DNA of 32,612 nucleotides from Nemertoderma westbladi (Eukaryota > Xenacoelomorpha > Nemertodermatida > Nemertodermatidae), in the NCBI GenBank assembly GCA_032718475.1, contig JAUCBJ010000960.1, forward strand, positions 1-32,612. The letters are read 5' to 3'. How positions within the stretch are numbered: the first letter of the stretch is position 1; each line of letters begins with the position of its first letter. This document shows, in pieces, positions 18,066 to 29,365 of this stretch. The notes under the pieces are model-generated. The model searched no databases and was not told the origin of the DNA. It saw nothing but the letters and a program-made list of their open reading frames with translations. The position numbers were made by a program, and so were the translations under genes.

Positions 18066-19889
18066 GTTAGTTTAATCTCCCTCCGGAAGTACTGTACCGT
18101 AAACATAGGATACTTTTGCCAATTGGGTTACTTTGGTCAATTGAAAAAAACGAGTTTTTCTTTTAAATTCCGGTTCTAAAATAACTATGTAGGCCTACAT
18201 GTTGATGCCATATCCAGCATGGACTTGAGAGCTTACTAATATAGCTATTGCTTCTATAGGTTATGAAAGGTTTAAAAAAGTTTTAGTAGTTATAATTTTT
18301 GAAATTAAATTAGTTTTTAATTAAACTGCGAAAAAAACGTTGAAACTTTGATTGAAATATGATATACATTACATAGACTATTACGAAATGTGCAGCTACC
18401 ATGTGGAGATACTTAAATAACAGGTCAACACATATAACATTTGAAAATTTTCAAAATGTTTTCAATTGATTTTTTCACTGGACAAAGTAACCCAGGTGGC
18501 CATGGCGGACAATGGGGTTACTTTGACCACACCAAAAATACGTATCAGCGTATAATATCTGCGACGATAACTGGGCCTGCACTAAATGCATAGGCAGATA
18601 GGTGTTGGCTTTAATTATGATGACGATTTTTACTGCAATGAATGTGTAGGGTAAAAATGATGAATTCGATGAAGTTGTAAGGATGGGATGGAAAGGGTGA
18701 ATATTGATGAATATTAATAATTGAGTATTTAAATATATTAATATCGAAGTCAAATTTTAACATAAAGATGGGGGTGGGGCGTGGGGGTGGGTGTCTACCT
18801 ACACACAAATGCATGACAAACCTGTGGCTGTGACATGGGGGGGGGGGGGGGGGGGGGGGCTGGTTGATTAATACCAATCTAAGATTTTATTATTTCCAAT
18901 CACTAACCATTGGGTCTGGGTGGGGTGGGATATGATATAGGCTTAACCCTCCTTAGGGTAGGGGCTAAATGACATCACGGTAAGATCAGTGAGGGAGAGG
19001 GTCTACATACAAATTTGTGACAAACTGCTGTCATGCACCTGTGGGGGGGGGGGGGGGGGGTGTTGACATGTGGACAATGCTTTAGATCTAAATAGGCCAC
19101 CAATATACGCTGGCAAGAGAGATGTAAGGGCTCAATTTATAAGGGTGTGTGTGTAGTGTGTACTGTACTAGTTTGAAATAAATAAATTTGAACGAAATAA
19201 GCTAAAACACATGTGATATTAGCATGTGCGATGGCCAAAGTAGTAGCCCTTTAAAAGGGTTACATTATAATTAGGGGCAATTTCCGTAGCTAATTTAAGG
19301 GTGGTCAAAGTAACCCCGAAGGCGGGGTCCCTACTTTGTCCACTTTTTGATAAAAAAAACTGTTAGGTCCATTTTTTTTTTTAACTTTCAAGATTTTAAA
19401 GGTGCCATAGATAGTAGTACCGGTACTTTTCTTATTTACATTGAATTGGTGCGCAAATTGCCTTTTATATTGAGCTAAAAATGCAAAAAGTATCAAAATT
19501 GGTACAAGGTAACCCCTGCTTACGGTACTGTAGTTCAATTTCTAGGCCTGTATATTTCACCGGCTAGCACACCGAACTTGGTTGTTGCTTGTTGGTTTGG
19601 TACCAGTTGCAGTGGTACCGGCACCGGGTAGTAGTTCAACTGCATGCGAACTTAGTTCCAATAGATGTATTTGGGTTAGCATTGACCTGTTTTCTGTAAT
19701 AAACCACTGGTTTTGGGTTAACTAAAATCGACCTCGTTAGGTTTTACCGCAGGTGATAACGACGAAACCTATCCATTCACTATATGGAACATTGTCTTTA
19801 CACATTCCTCGCTCCCTTTTGGAACAATTTTCACAACTATTGGAACCAAGTTTGCAACCGTTGGAACAAGCAAGTATGCAAGCAAACAG

Positions 19890-20108
19890 TCGGCCGAAGC
19901 CGGAGGCGACCCGAACGCTCCTCTTTCGATAGCTGCTACCCGAGTATTGGGGTGGGCGTTACTCCTATCCGAAGTTTTTCTTCCAGTTATTCAACTGGTC
20001 CTCATTTATCGACCCTAGAGGATGAAAGGTTGAGTGGATCCTGGCGGGGCTGACCCTACAACCAATAGATGGCAGGCCCGGCGCTCGACCAACCCAACGC
20101 TCTACACA
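19890..20108 (-). mobile_element. tRNA-derived SINE, antisense in the UBE2Z intron
   Basis: The minus strand from about 20108 reads a tRNA-like head. An A-box TGGTCGAGCG lies at 20091-20082 and a degenerate B-box GGGTCAGCCCC at 20056-20046. They are followed by the body CAACCTTTCATCCTCTAGGG and GTCGATAAATGAGGACCAG, a phrase typical of tRNA-derived SINEs in marine invertebrates. The end near 19890-19920 is uncertain and no target duplication was resolved. Similar GGAACAAAGTTTGCA motifs on both sides (19835-19870 and 20170-20220) suggest it landed in an older repeat. Confidence 0.6.
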
Positions 20109-20645
20109 CCTGTAATAACTACACCCTACTGTCTGACAGTTACAACAAAATTCGCAAATATGCTGGCATTGGAACAAAGTTTGCATTTATCGGAATAAAA
20201 TTTGGAACTTATTTGAACAAAGTTGGCAGAAATCGATTTTTTAACAAGGTACATGTGGCAATAGCCAACAGGGCAATTCCATTTAAGTCATTATTTTTCA
20301 TTATTTTAACCCTTTCATTTACTAACCATCATAATCTTATACTCCAAGCAAGCAAGTAATCCAAGCAGACACTTTATAGATTTGTGGTAAAACTCATCCT
20401 GTGTCTTTGTGGGGTCGGTAATCGTTTCGCAGTTCTCAAGTGTGCCGGTAAGATAAAATCAATTTTTACCCAATTCTTTACGATTCCAATGTGGGGCGAG
20501 ATACGTAGTCGGCGAGCCTTGGCATAGGGTTCATATAGGGCAAATGGGGCATGTCCGTCTGTCCATCCGTCTGTCTGGTAAATGTTTGAACGCGAATTTC
20601 TCGGCATCGCGGGTTCGTACAGTAATTGAACCAAACTTACTAGGA

Positions 20646-20937
20646 TCGGCATGCTGCATTGCAGCTACATTTTTAAGAATGCTGTGCCGGCTTATCGACA
20701 AAATTGCACCGCCACAACTCCCTATCATCCATGACATTTGCTAGATCATCCGCATCTTCAAGGCCAGTGTCCTTTAAGATGCGTCTCAAGAATGCCATGG
20801 GCTGTCCACCCACCGCCACCAGCCACCATGCTTGCTTATTCACTCCATGAGGCCGCCAAAGTACAAGATTATGCACTGGCTGGTCCTCACGGCGAAAGCA
20901 ATGTCCTGCAAAGCGGAGGCGACATTGTTCTAGTGTT
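20646..20937 (-). mobile_element. RTE-like LINE 3' fragment (copy B)
   Basis: The minus strand encodes HNLVLWRPHGVNKQAWW, then GGQPMAFLRRILKDTGLEDA and DDLANVMDDRELWRCNFVDK, ending KPAQHS: the C-terminus of an RTE-type ORF2, parallel to copies A and C. It is truncated at about 20937. The adjoining 20400-20645, including a CCGTCTGTCC run near 20550-20575, may be a longer 3' untranslated tail of the same element, which copies A and C lack. No clear target duplication. Confidence 0.8.
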
Positions 20938-21162
20938 AGAATTGTTATTCTAACATAATATTAGTTCCTGGAGACCACATTATACATTATACCTGCATAT
21001 GAATTATGAATGAAGTAGCCAGGTAAAGTTATAGAGATAGGATGGGAACGGTGTCCTACTCCAAATAATTAATGTGGAACCCCGTGTATTCTTTTCCTAC
21101 TGCTGCGAATGTGTAGGAAATAAAATACAAGAAATGTTAAATATCATTTTCAGCATTCAAAT

Positions 21163-22734
21163 TAGGGATGTCCCGGAATTCCGTTCCGGCCGGAATTCCG
21201 GCGGTTTTTGCCCGATTCCGGTTCCGGCCGGAATTTTACCGGAATTGCCAGGTTCCTAACTAGTTTGATAGTTGCACATTTTGTACGTTGGCACGCAGTG
21301 CTTTGCAGTTGCACGTTTGATATGTAACACATTTCCAAAAACATTTCACCTGGTAATCAAACTAAAATGGTCCCACCATATGTTACACCACCTACTGTAG
21401 TGTTCATATACAATTAACAATAACCATCGTAATTTACATTAACTAATGAAATGCATCAATAGGCCCGTGCCCCACTGGTCAGAATGTCAAAATGAATGCC
21501 TCCTTGCTCCATAGGTAACACAAGTCATAAGTCATTTGATAAAAAATATAAGATGCGTCTCACATTTACTGCATATTTATACCCAAAGTAACCAATCAGT
21601 AGGCCTCTTGCTGGATATATATAACACATGAGTCATGTGTCAAAATATGGAACATGGGACATAATCACTTTCGACTCATCGGTCGTAACCTACGATTTAC
21701 CAGTGGAGATGCTCCCATTGAAACCAACGTATTCCAAAATTTATTCTGATTAAAACTTTATAAGACTTACCAGTGGAGCACGGGCCATAAATAGTGGTTT
21801 TTTCAATTTGCTTTTTACAATTTGCTTATAAAATGACGTTTTTTAGATTGATCTTACAATATTTTGCATTGATTTTTACATTATTTTACATTGATTTTAT
21901 ATTATTTTACTTTGAATTAATTATTAAATAATATGATAATATTATGATTGGTATTATCTCGTCCAACGTAACATATAGGATGACCCCTAAAGATTTGCAG
22001 CTTATTTTCATGGGGGTCCTTTATGTTACTTGGTTACAAATACAATATTACACAATTACAATTACTACTCTAACCTAAATCTAATATAAACGTTATTACA
22101 ATACGTACAGGTCCTGCGAGTGGTCTTTAGTTCAGTTCTGCGTCGTAGGTGCTGCATAATATAGTAGTTTAATTTTTATTTACAGCAAAGCCATTTCTTA
22201 CCATAAATATATTTATTCCCAGCAATAATTAAACTGTAACATGTACTATTGGCCTCGTTTATTGTTTTGGTTCGAATAACATGTCACTGTAACATGCTCC
22301 TTTCCCTTAAAGACACCAGGATATTGCACCAAAGGACGAACTGCGAAACCATAGGTTTTTGTTTAACGTAGGTTTTTAGGTATGAGTCTAAATGATAATA
22401 ACCTAAATTTTAGAAAACAATTTTATTTAATTCCCTGTCGTTTAATGCCGAAGTAGCATCCCGTCCCCATAACGACCCAGGCCATTCTCCACTCCACCCA
22501 CCTTAATTAACCCCCAAGGTTCTGATTCCTCTCATTATCAAACTTAGCTTTAGAAATTAAAAAAATTCATTTGTTTCACAAAAAATTGTAAAGTTTCATG
22601 GGTCATTTAGTGTATTTCATTAATTATAGAAAATTCCGGTATCTCGTAAAAAATTCCGGCCGGAATATTCCGGCAAGTTGAATTCCGGTTCCGGTTCCGG
22701 CCGGAATCAAAATATCGATTCCGGGACATCCCTA
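21163..22734. mobile_element. hAT-like non-autonomous element with perfect 8-bp target duplication
   Basis: ATTCAAAT at 21155-21162 is repeated exactly at 22735-22742. The element starts TAGGGATGTCCCGGAATTCC and ends with the near reverse complement (ATTCCGGGACATCCCTA). Both ends carry arrays of TTCCGGCCGGAATT palindromes. An 8-bp duplication with short TIRs is the hallmark of hAT elements. The 1572-bp interior is AT-rich with no frame over 60 codons, so it depends on a transposase elsewhere. It sits in the UBE2Z intron, 279 bp before exon 2. Confidence 0.9.
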
Positions 22735-23012
22735 ATTCAAATCCGTCAAAAACCGGCATTTTTAAGACGGTACCCTGGTCTGAAAAATCGGCCGTGTTTG
22801 CGGGGGGCGTGACCCCGGTTATTTCCTAATAACTGACACGTTATATTCTAGACCTCAGAGTGAGAGACCTCTTAAACCGTCTGTGTTTTTTTTAATTACC
22901 TGGGGTTCCGCTACTGTAATTAATTATTTGATATTAATTATTAGGTCTATCTATTGTTTACCCATAGAAGATAGGTTGATTAACTGTAATATGTTCCATT
23001 GTTCACTTTTAG

Positions 23013-23479
23013 GAACCTGGACGGGCCCCGCCTGGAGTCCTGCTCAAAGTCTATCATCGGTTCTTCTCTCCATCCAGTCGCTAATGAACGACAAACCGTA
23101 CCACAACGAACCCGGATTCGAGACGGAACGCCACGGCGGGGACGCGCAGCGCTACAACGAGTGTATCCGGCACGAGACGATCCGAGTGGCTGTCTGCGAC
23201 CAACTCGAGGGCGACAACCGCTGCCCCAAGGCCCTTGTCGACGTCATGCACAAAAGCTTTCCGGACTTTTACGACAGTTACGTGAGCACGGTGAAGGAGA
23301 AACAGAACTTAACTGGGCAGGTGATGTTCGACCCGTTCGGGGAGCGGCGCGGTAAGTTTGATTACGGAATGTTGCAGATGAGATTAACTGCAATCCGAGA
23401 GAAACTCGGGGAGTTCTCGACGCTAACTCCTAACGAGCAATCAGAGGAGAGCGATATGGATATAGGTGCTGATTCATAA
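23013..23479 (+). CDS. UBE2Z: UBE2Z, exon 2 (terminal coding exon)
   Basis: Exon 2 opens after the AG at 23011-23012 and completes Gly185. It continues TWTGPAWSPAQSLSSVLLSI, YHNEPGFETERHGGDAQRYN, ECIRHETIRVAVCD and QVMFDPFGERRGKFDY, to the TAA at 23477-23479. These segments match the UBE2Z-specific extension after the catalytic loop (GTWTGPAWSP, NEPGFE-ERH-GD, YNECIRHETIRVAVCD, DPFGE-RG-FDY). The C-terminal 20 residues are acidic (EESDMDIGADS), as in the vertebrate protein, but lack its longer tail. Base composition is clearly more GC-rich than the surrounding intron. Two coding exons is a compact structure compared with the multi-exon vertebrate gene. An alternative upstream frame through this region is a shadow. 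Confidence 0.95.
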
Positions 23480-24686
23480 ATGTTTTATATCAATGGATTT
23501 CCTCGTTTTTTATTGAGATAAGTGAACTTTTGGGAGTTTGGGGGGGGGGGGGATTCAAACCGTATATTAAATAGCAATAATATTTAAAGGTATTATTAAT
23601 TAATAACTTTCCCCTGTCTTGGCTGGACCATTACAATAATACCTAACCATGAATATATCCGATACAGTATCCCCCCCCCCACCCTTATTGCGACCACCAA
23701 CAAAATATAATTACTCATTCTGCAACTTTTACTATGAAACTATTTTTATACACATTAAATAATTTTAACGTTGAAAATAACAATAAATTAGCAGCTCAAT
23801 ACGGAGGTTATTATTGATGTGATGACAGCCAAGTTATGAGTTGGAATGCGAGAGATTTACATCCGCACAATTTGGTAAGGAATTATTTATATTCTAGAAC
23901 ATCGTATTTATTTACGTCGCTGCACTTGTAGTTCCACTGCTGTTTCTGCTGCCACTTCGTACCATTATAACATTTACCTTCGGTTATTGGTACTTTATTA
24001 CTACTACTTAATTACTTTTGTTACTCTTACCGGAGTTTTTTTTCATCTTCGTGACTTTTTTGTTTTTTAGCTTATAAATTAAAAGTATTTTGGAAAAAGT
24101 GGGGCGGTGGTAAAAAGTGAATTCTTTTTCTTTTCTTTAGCAACAGCCGCGATTTTCTCTCAAATTTGATGCTCAACAATCTTTGAGCATCGACTATCGA
24201 TTGACTGGCTTTCCATGGCAACGGAAATTTGCCTAATAATTGTTTAATCTGTTTTATTGTCATTTGACTGGTACAATATGGAAAGTTTATTCACACAACT
24301 TCTCTATATTAAACCCGGGCACGGGCATGTTATTGTTATTTTATACTAAAACTAATAAATAAATTTCACCTAAAATCAGCCATCCCAATTAGATTAGGTG
24401 AAAAACCTTCGAACATTTAGTGGACCGGACATTATTAACTTTCCCAGCACTCAAATTGTATAATTTTTTTACATCAGTTAGTTTAATATCTCTGGTAATT
24501 TTTGATATATTTAATTTTCAAATCAATGCGACTTATAATATACAGTTACAGAGATCAATTAATGTGCGACCCACAATAATTAATATATTTTATTTTTAAG
24601 TCAGCGTGAAATACGCCGTGAAATACACTAAACTCAATGGTCGGCTTTTGGGTGCTTTATATCTCGGCGTGAAATATAGTGACATT
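23480..24686 (+). other. UBE2Z 3' UTR and downstream spacer
   Basis: A G13 run (23540-23552) lies ~60 bp past the stop and a C10 run at 23671-23680. Possible poly(A) signals are ATTAAA at 23566-23571 and AATAAA at 23782-23787; the latter is the better candidate. Beyond that I see no gene. Confidence 0.5.
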
Positions 24687-25150
24687 TAGGGATGATGCGA
24701 ATGTCATATATTTAACATTCGGATTCTATTAAAACATACATATTTGTCTCTGGCCTCCCTTCTACATAAAGATTACAACAGCATTTTAATATTCTAATCT
24801 TCTATTAATATTCATTCCCAATGATCTAACAAACATAATTATTGCTACCAGCGCTTATCCTTAGGCCTAATACACCACGACGTAAATGCATTTATTTCGG
24901 CGAAGCTGCTATATCTAGGAACATATAATTTTTATTATTTTATATTTTGATAATTTTGAAGATAAAAAGCAAAAAAGTTTAAGATAAAAAAGTAATTATT
25001 ATTGAAATTTGTTTAAAGGAGTGGTATTTGTTGGATATGCGCTGACAGGATGCTTAGATAGTGCAAGTCACATCCGCATGTTAAGGGTGCGGATGCGGAT
25101 GCCAAAAATCTTGCGGATATCCGCGGATGCGGACATTCGCCACATCCCTA
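24687..25150. mobile_element. Second hAT-like MITE, same TIR family, 464 bp
   Basis: The left end TAGGGATGATGCGAATGTC and the right end, read from the other strand, TAGGGATGTGGCGAATGTCC are inverted repeats. Flanking octamers are GTGACATT (24679-24686) and GTAACATT (25151-25158), a target duplication with one substitution. The right subterminal part is rich in GCGGAT repeats. The first seven or eight bases match the 21163-22734 element, so one transposase could have moved both. Confidence 0.78.
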
Positions 25151-27347
25151 GTAACATTATTATATTCTTCCCGTATTTTACAGCCATGCTGAGATAGCCC
25201 TAACTTAACAGTAAGTCATTTATCAGAGATGCAGACAACACAAGATACATGACGTTGTTTATCAGCTAACACGCCAAAAACAAGCTATAGATAGTTAAAA
25301 TCAAATTAAGTAGAAAAGGTACTCCGTAGAAAAGTACCTAGTGAGTAAGTACCAGTACCAGTAGTACCAGTACCTAGAATAAGTACCAGTAATAATAAGA
25401 GTCAGTGAGAGTGTACGCCACGGCGTACTAAACAAGTTAGTGAATACCTTGGCGAATGCATGTTTCATGTTTCAATAAAGTTGTAGAATGAGTAATTACT
25501 ATTATTATAACCAGAGTCTACCATCTTCTGGAATATTATAATGTTGTAATTCAGTGACATTATATGAAAGTGACAATTGTGTGGAATTCCATGAAATTGA
25601 AAACCGCGATCGTTTCACGGTTTCACCTCCCTCCTCGTATGTGGGTGAAGCGGAATTGTTATTTTCGCTTTATTCTTTAGCTACAAGCGTTTGAAGAAGG
25701 TATCACAGTCGACTTTGCTCTAGTTCAAGGCGTTCTGGAACTTAAAATAGTTCAAGAACGCCTTACACTTGTTACACCGCAGTTATTGTTTTCAACCTCA
25801 TAGTGATTTATTGGCACTGATGGAAAGCTATAGCCGTGCCGGGATTCCAAATATGTAACAATATCCGACTTTTAATGGGAAATTGTTGATTATAATAAAT
25901 AATTTCCCAATAAAATTGGAAACGGCCATATATGGCCATAATATAGCCGTTCGATATAGATTGGTTCACCTGAACCATTTTATTATATTTATTTATTGTG
26001 TTCATTATTTAATAAATACACCATATTCTGGAACATCTTGTTTATGGTTGAATAGCTACGTAATATTATGATTATAGATGACAAGTATTGCACTGTTGGC
26101 CAGCTTCGGGATGGGAGTCCGGAAAATATTCGGAAATTTCCGCTTTTACGTATAATTTTTAGTTTTATCTGCTAATTTTCATGAAAAAAAACGTACCATT
26201 CTGTCAGTTAACAAACACAATAGTGGGTAACCTCTCGTACCGGCACTGAAATACCTACGGTACTTTATATAAACAAGCGTTTCCTTCTTAGTGGCCCAAC
26301 ATGGATGCCTTCGTTATGGCAAGTATAACTTACTTTTCCAAAAAATTTTCGGAAAATTCCTTATGAAAACATTTCCGGAAACCCACATCCTTTGCGCAGA
26401 ACATTTTTTTAAATATAATGTTCTAGAATATTGTGTATTTATTAAAATGAATAAGTGTCCTCCAACGAACGATAATATTTCAAACTCTGAACGCGTATAT
26501 CTCAACTGTTTCTCAATTAAATTCAGACAATGTTTATTTTTTACGCCTATCTTTGCAACGCAAGCCTGGAATGATATAAAAAAGTCACGACTAATGTGAA
26601 GAATGGCTACGACGATGCAGAGGGTGCGATTTAGCAAAAGACACATTTTAAAATTCTCAAAAAATAGAATACCGAATGTGCGTTGAAGATGATGTGTTTA
26701 AAATGTCAAGCAATATGAGAAAGATTTGTTAGAAAAATGTGGGGGGTGGGGTACCGGTCATCATAATACTGTATTACATTATAATTGTCATGTATTACTA
26801 TTAGTATTGATTGTGCTTTCCAGAAGATGATGTATGTTTATGGTATCGAGTCCTTTCCACTTATCGAATACTTGGAACTAACCGTTTTTTGGACTTGTCC
26901 AATTATTGTTGATGCATAATTTAAGGTTTTTCTCTTGAACCTAATATAATAATACATTTATATGATCTCTTGTAAATCATAATTTTATTCGTTGTGTTCT
27001 ACAAGATTTGTTTGCGAAAACTATCTTTACTACTTTATTATAGTATAAATACGCGAAAGGTCGTATCTCATAGCTGTTTATCATCGAAATTCAGATATTG
27101 TTACCTATGTGGATTCTTTGTAACTGAAAATATAAAAATATAACACGATATAAACTCTTTCAATTTTTATGACAAATCACGCCATTCCCTTTGTTCATTA
27201 AATAGCGCTATATATTCTATAATAATACCGTATATAATAATATATTCTATATCGTTACGAAACGATTCATGTTATTTTCCGAGCGACAGATAGGTTCAGT
27301 GTACTACCAAAACGAGTGTGGTAAATTTGTAAAAATATATGTTAATA
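25151..27347. other. No gene seen; short repeats and a hairpin
   Basis: 25340-25395 is a degenerate GTACCAGTA repeat. A hairpin lies at 25727-25764. 26100-26390 contains several TTTCGGAAA-type motifs in both orientations. The longest open frame (26291-26599, GTG start) has no recognisable features. Confidence 0.45.
25727..25764. repeat. Hairpin, 16-bp arms with one mismatch, 6-base loop
   Basis: AAGGCGTTCTGGAACT at 25727-25742 pairs with 25749-25764 except at one position, around the loop TAAAAT. It is isolated, has no obvious neighbouring gene, and the function is unknown. Confidence 0.75.
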
Positions 27348-28355
27348 GGGTTGGTGCTCGAAAAAATTGTTGGGCTAGAAACAATCGAATAAGGAGTAAC
27401 CTGAATCGTGTGGCGGGTGTGTTTTTTTAAAAACACGAGGAAACGGTCGAAATGGCGGGTTTAAGTAAGCGCGGGAAGCCAATTTTGAAAATCGGCTGTG
27501 ATTGGCTGCTACATATTTGACGTCACTACGAAGTGCTCTGATAATTTCTTAGATAGTTTTCTATGGAGGTTGATTTTAGATCCATTAAAATACACATTTA
27601 ATCTCAACAATTTCACATGTGGCTTATATCAATTTATTGAAAGCAGGAGTCTTGCGCGTCTTTTGGGTTTTACACTACAATTAAATTAAATTCATGGTGA
27701 TTAACATTGATTAAATGGATCAATTCACAATTATAAACTCGCAGATTGCCTGACCGGTATGCAAACACTCAAACACTCAGTCCTATCCACCTATTGCATT
27801 GCAGTATCGGAGTATTGCAGCTGCGGGTTAAGTTCATTAAGTTGAAAGGTGTAAGAGCGGTACAGCGGTAGGTTTACTCAAGTTAATGAACTTAAGCTGC
27901 AATACTCCGCCGATACTGCAATGCAATAGGTGGATAGGGGAGGGCTCAGTGGTTCAGTACTACTTGCATACCGGTCAGGCAATCTGCGTGTTTATAATTA
28001 TTGTGAATTGATTCTTTTAATCAATGTTCATCACCATGTATTTAATTAATTGTAGTGTCAAAAGAAGCGCAACATTCTCCGCTTTCAATAGATATAAGCC
28101 ACGCGTGAAATGATTTAGATTAAATGTGTATGTAAGTAAATGGATCTAAAATCACCCTCCATAGGAAACAGCATATGAAATTATCAGAGCACTTCGTAGT
28201 GACGTCAAATCTGTCTCTTAAACTTACTTAAACTTACTTAAACCCGCCATTTCGACCGTTTCCTCGTGTTTTTACAAAAATCATACCCCGTCCGCCACTC
28301 GATTCAGGGCACCGTGTTACCCCTTATTCAATTGGTTATTGTCGCGCACCAACCC
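27348..28355. mobile_element. 1-kb near-palindromic foldback element
   Basis: The left half starts GGGTTGGTGC at 27348 and the right half ends GCACCAACCC at 28355, with TA at both outer edges. Almost the whole length folds on itself: 27348 to about 27840 mirrors about 27884-28355 with indels. Shared blocks are ACACGAGGAAACGGTCGAAA, TTTGACGTCACTACGAAGTG, CAGATTGCCTGACCGGTATG and CTATCCACCTATTGCATTGC. The centre is around 27860. No coding capacity. TA flanks fit a Tc1/mariner-type target, but the family is unassigned. Confidence 0.85.
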
Positions 28356-28357
28356 TA

Positions 28358-28414
28358 TTGTGAACAATCAATGGTGGTAATTAATGAACAATGGTGGTAA
28401 TTAGTGAACAATGG
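28358..28414 (+). repeat. Minisatellite AATGAACAATGGTGGTAATT, left part
   Basis: Three imperfect units of TTAATGAACAATGGTGGTAA lie directly between the foldback element and LINE copy C. The same array resumes at about 29366. Confidence 0.85.
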
Positions 28415-28424
28415 GGCTGGTACT

Positions 28425-29365
28425 ACTACTACGATGGGCATACCGCATTGCAGCTGCATTATATATATTACATATATGTTGATAATGATGTGCCGGTTTG
28501 TCGACAAAATTGCGCCGCCACAACTCCCTATCAGTATCACCCATGACATTTTGTAGATCATCCGCATCTTCAATGCCAGTGTCCTTTAGGATGCGTCTCA
28601 AGAATGTCATGAGCTGTCCACCATGCTTAAACTCAATGAGGCCGCCAAAGCACAAGATTATGCAGTGGCTGGTTCTCGAGGCGAAAGCAATGTCCTGCAA
28701 AACGGGGGCATTCCGTTCAAGTGTCATGCTTGGGGAGACTAATGGAACACCTCCAATGTTGTATAGAGTCTGATTGGAGATGTGTGCATTGTACTTGACA
28801 CAATAAACCCGCGCAGCATTCTTGTGAAAGTGCCATCCAGAGATTTGGTGTCCTCAGCAGTTAGAGCCCAGCATGGACTCCCATATAAGATTACTGGCAC
28901 TACTGCTGCCATAAATAATCGAACCTTAAGGTTCCATTTTATTCTATGAGACTTCCAAATTATGGACAGACTATTCAATGTTGCCCATGCCTTCCCCCTA
29001 CGTATCAGAACGTCTTCACCTGACTTTCTGATCCATGATCCCAAGTAGCAGAAGTCATCCATCCAGGTGCTCAATCAAGCAAGCCATCCCTAGAGCTTAT
29101 GCCCTTACGCTCAGACATTTATTGAAGGCTGTCTAGGTTCACTGTCATGATTTTGGTCTTCTTGGAGTTTACAAAAAGACCAACACTAGAAGCAACCTGC
29201 TCCAATGAGCCGCGGAGCCTTTGGGCTCCCTCTAGTGATTCTGACAGTACCCCTACGTAATCGGCAAAGTCTAGATCAGTAAGGTATTTTGCTGGATTTA
29301 CTCTACTTCTTGTACCAGTGCCAGTAGGAGGTGTTATCATCACACCATCTTTATTAAGATGGACA
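28425..29365 (-). mobile_element. RTE-like LINE 3' fragment (copy C), inserted in a minisatellite
   Basis: This is the longest of the three copies. On the minus strand, 29373-29119 encodes YLTDLDFADYVGVLSESLEG (RT catalytic box; the second Asp of ADD is Tyr) and FVNSKKTKIMTVN. 29074-28739 encodes DDFCYLGSWIRKSGEDVLIR, WKSHRIKWNLKVRLFMAAVV and ILYGSPCWALT. 28727-28401 encodes RILKDTGIEDADDLQNVMGD and RELWRRNFVDKPA. Frame changes separate these blocks. YLGS, KVRLF-A-V--ILYGS-CW and the DTG/VDKPA end identify an RTE-type ORF2. A GTACTACTACTAC run near 28420-28433 may be the tail. It is 5'-truncated at about 29365 and inactive. Confidence 0.85.

Larger units (their letters stand above)
18066..23012 (+). 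other. UBE2Z intron (phase 1, 4947 bp)
   Basis: Donor GTTAGT at 18066-18071 and acceptor TTCACTTTTAG ending at 23012. Splicing rebuilds the Gly codon and the uninterrupted UBE2Z sequence CLSILG|TWTGPAWSP. Contents: 18066-19880 has no gene but carries G23 (18837-18859) and G18 (19043-19060) runs and repeated GGTCAAAGTAACCCC-type motifs in both orientations. Then follow an antisense tRNA-derived SINE, an antisense RTE-like LINE fragment and a hAT-like element. No internal exon was found. Confidence 0.9.

Noticed and set aside
22999-23355. 118-codon frame overlapping UBE2Z exon 2
   Set aside because: It is an Arg-rich shadow frame of the GC-rich UBE2Z coding sequence.
26291-26599. 102-codon plus frame and 110-codon minus frame over the same DNA
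   Set aside because: The plus frame needs a GTG start. Neither shows domain features or splice-supported extension, and the sequence has TTTCGGAAA repeats.
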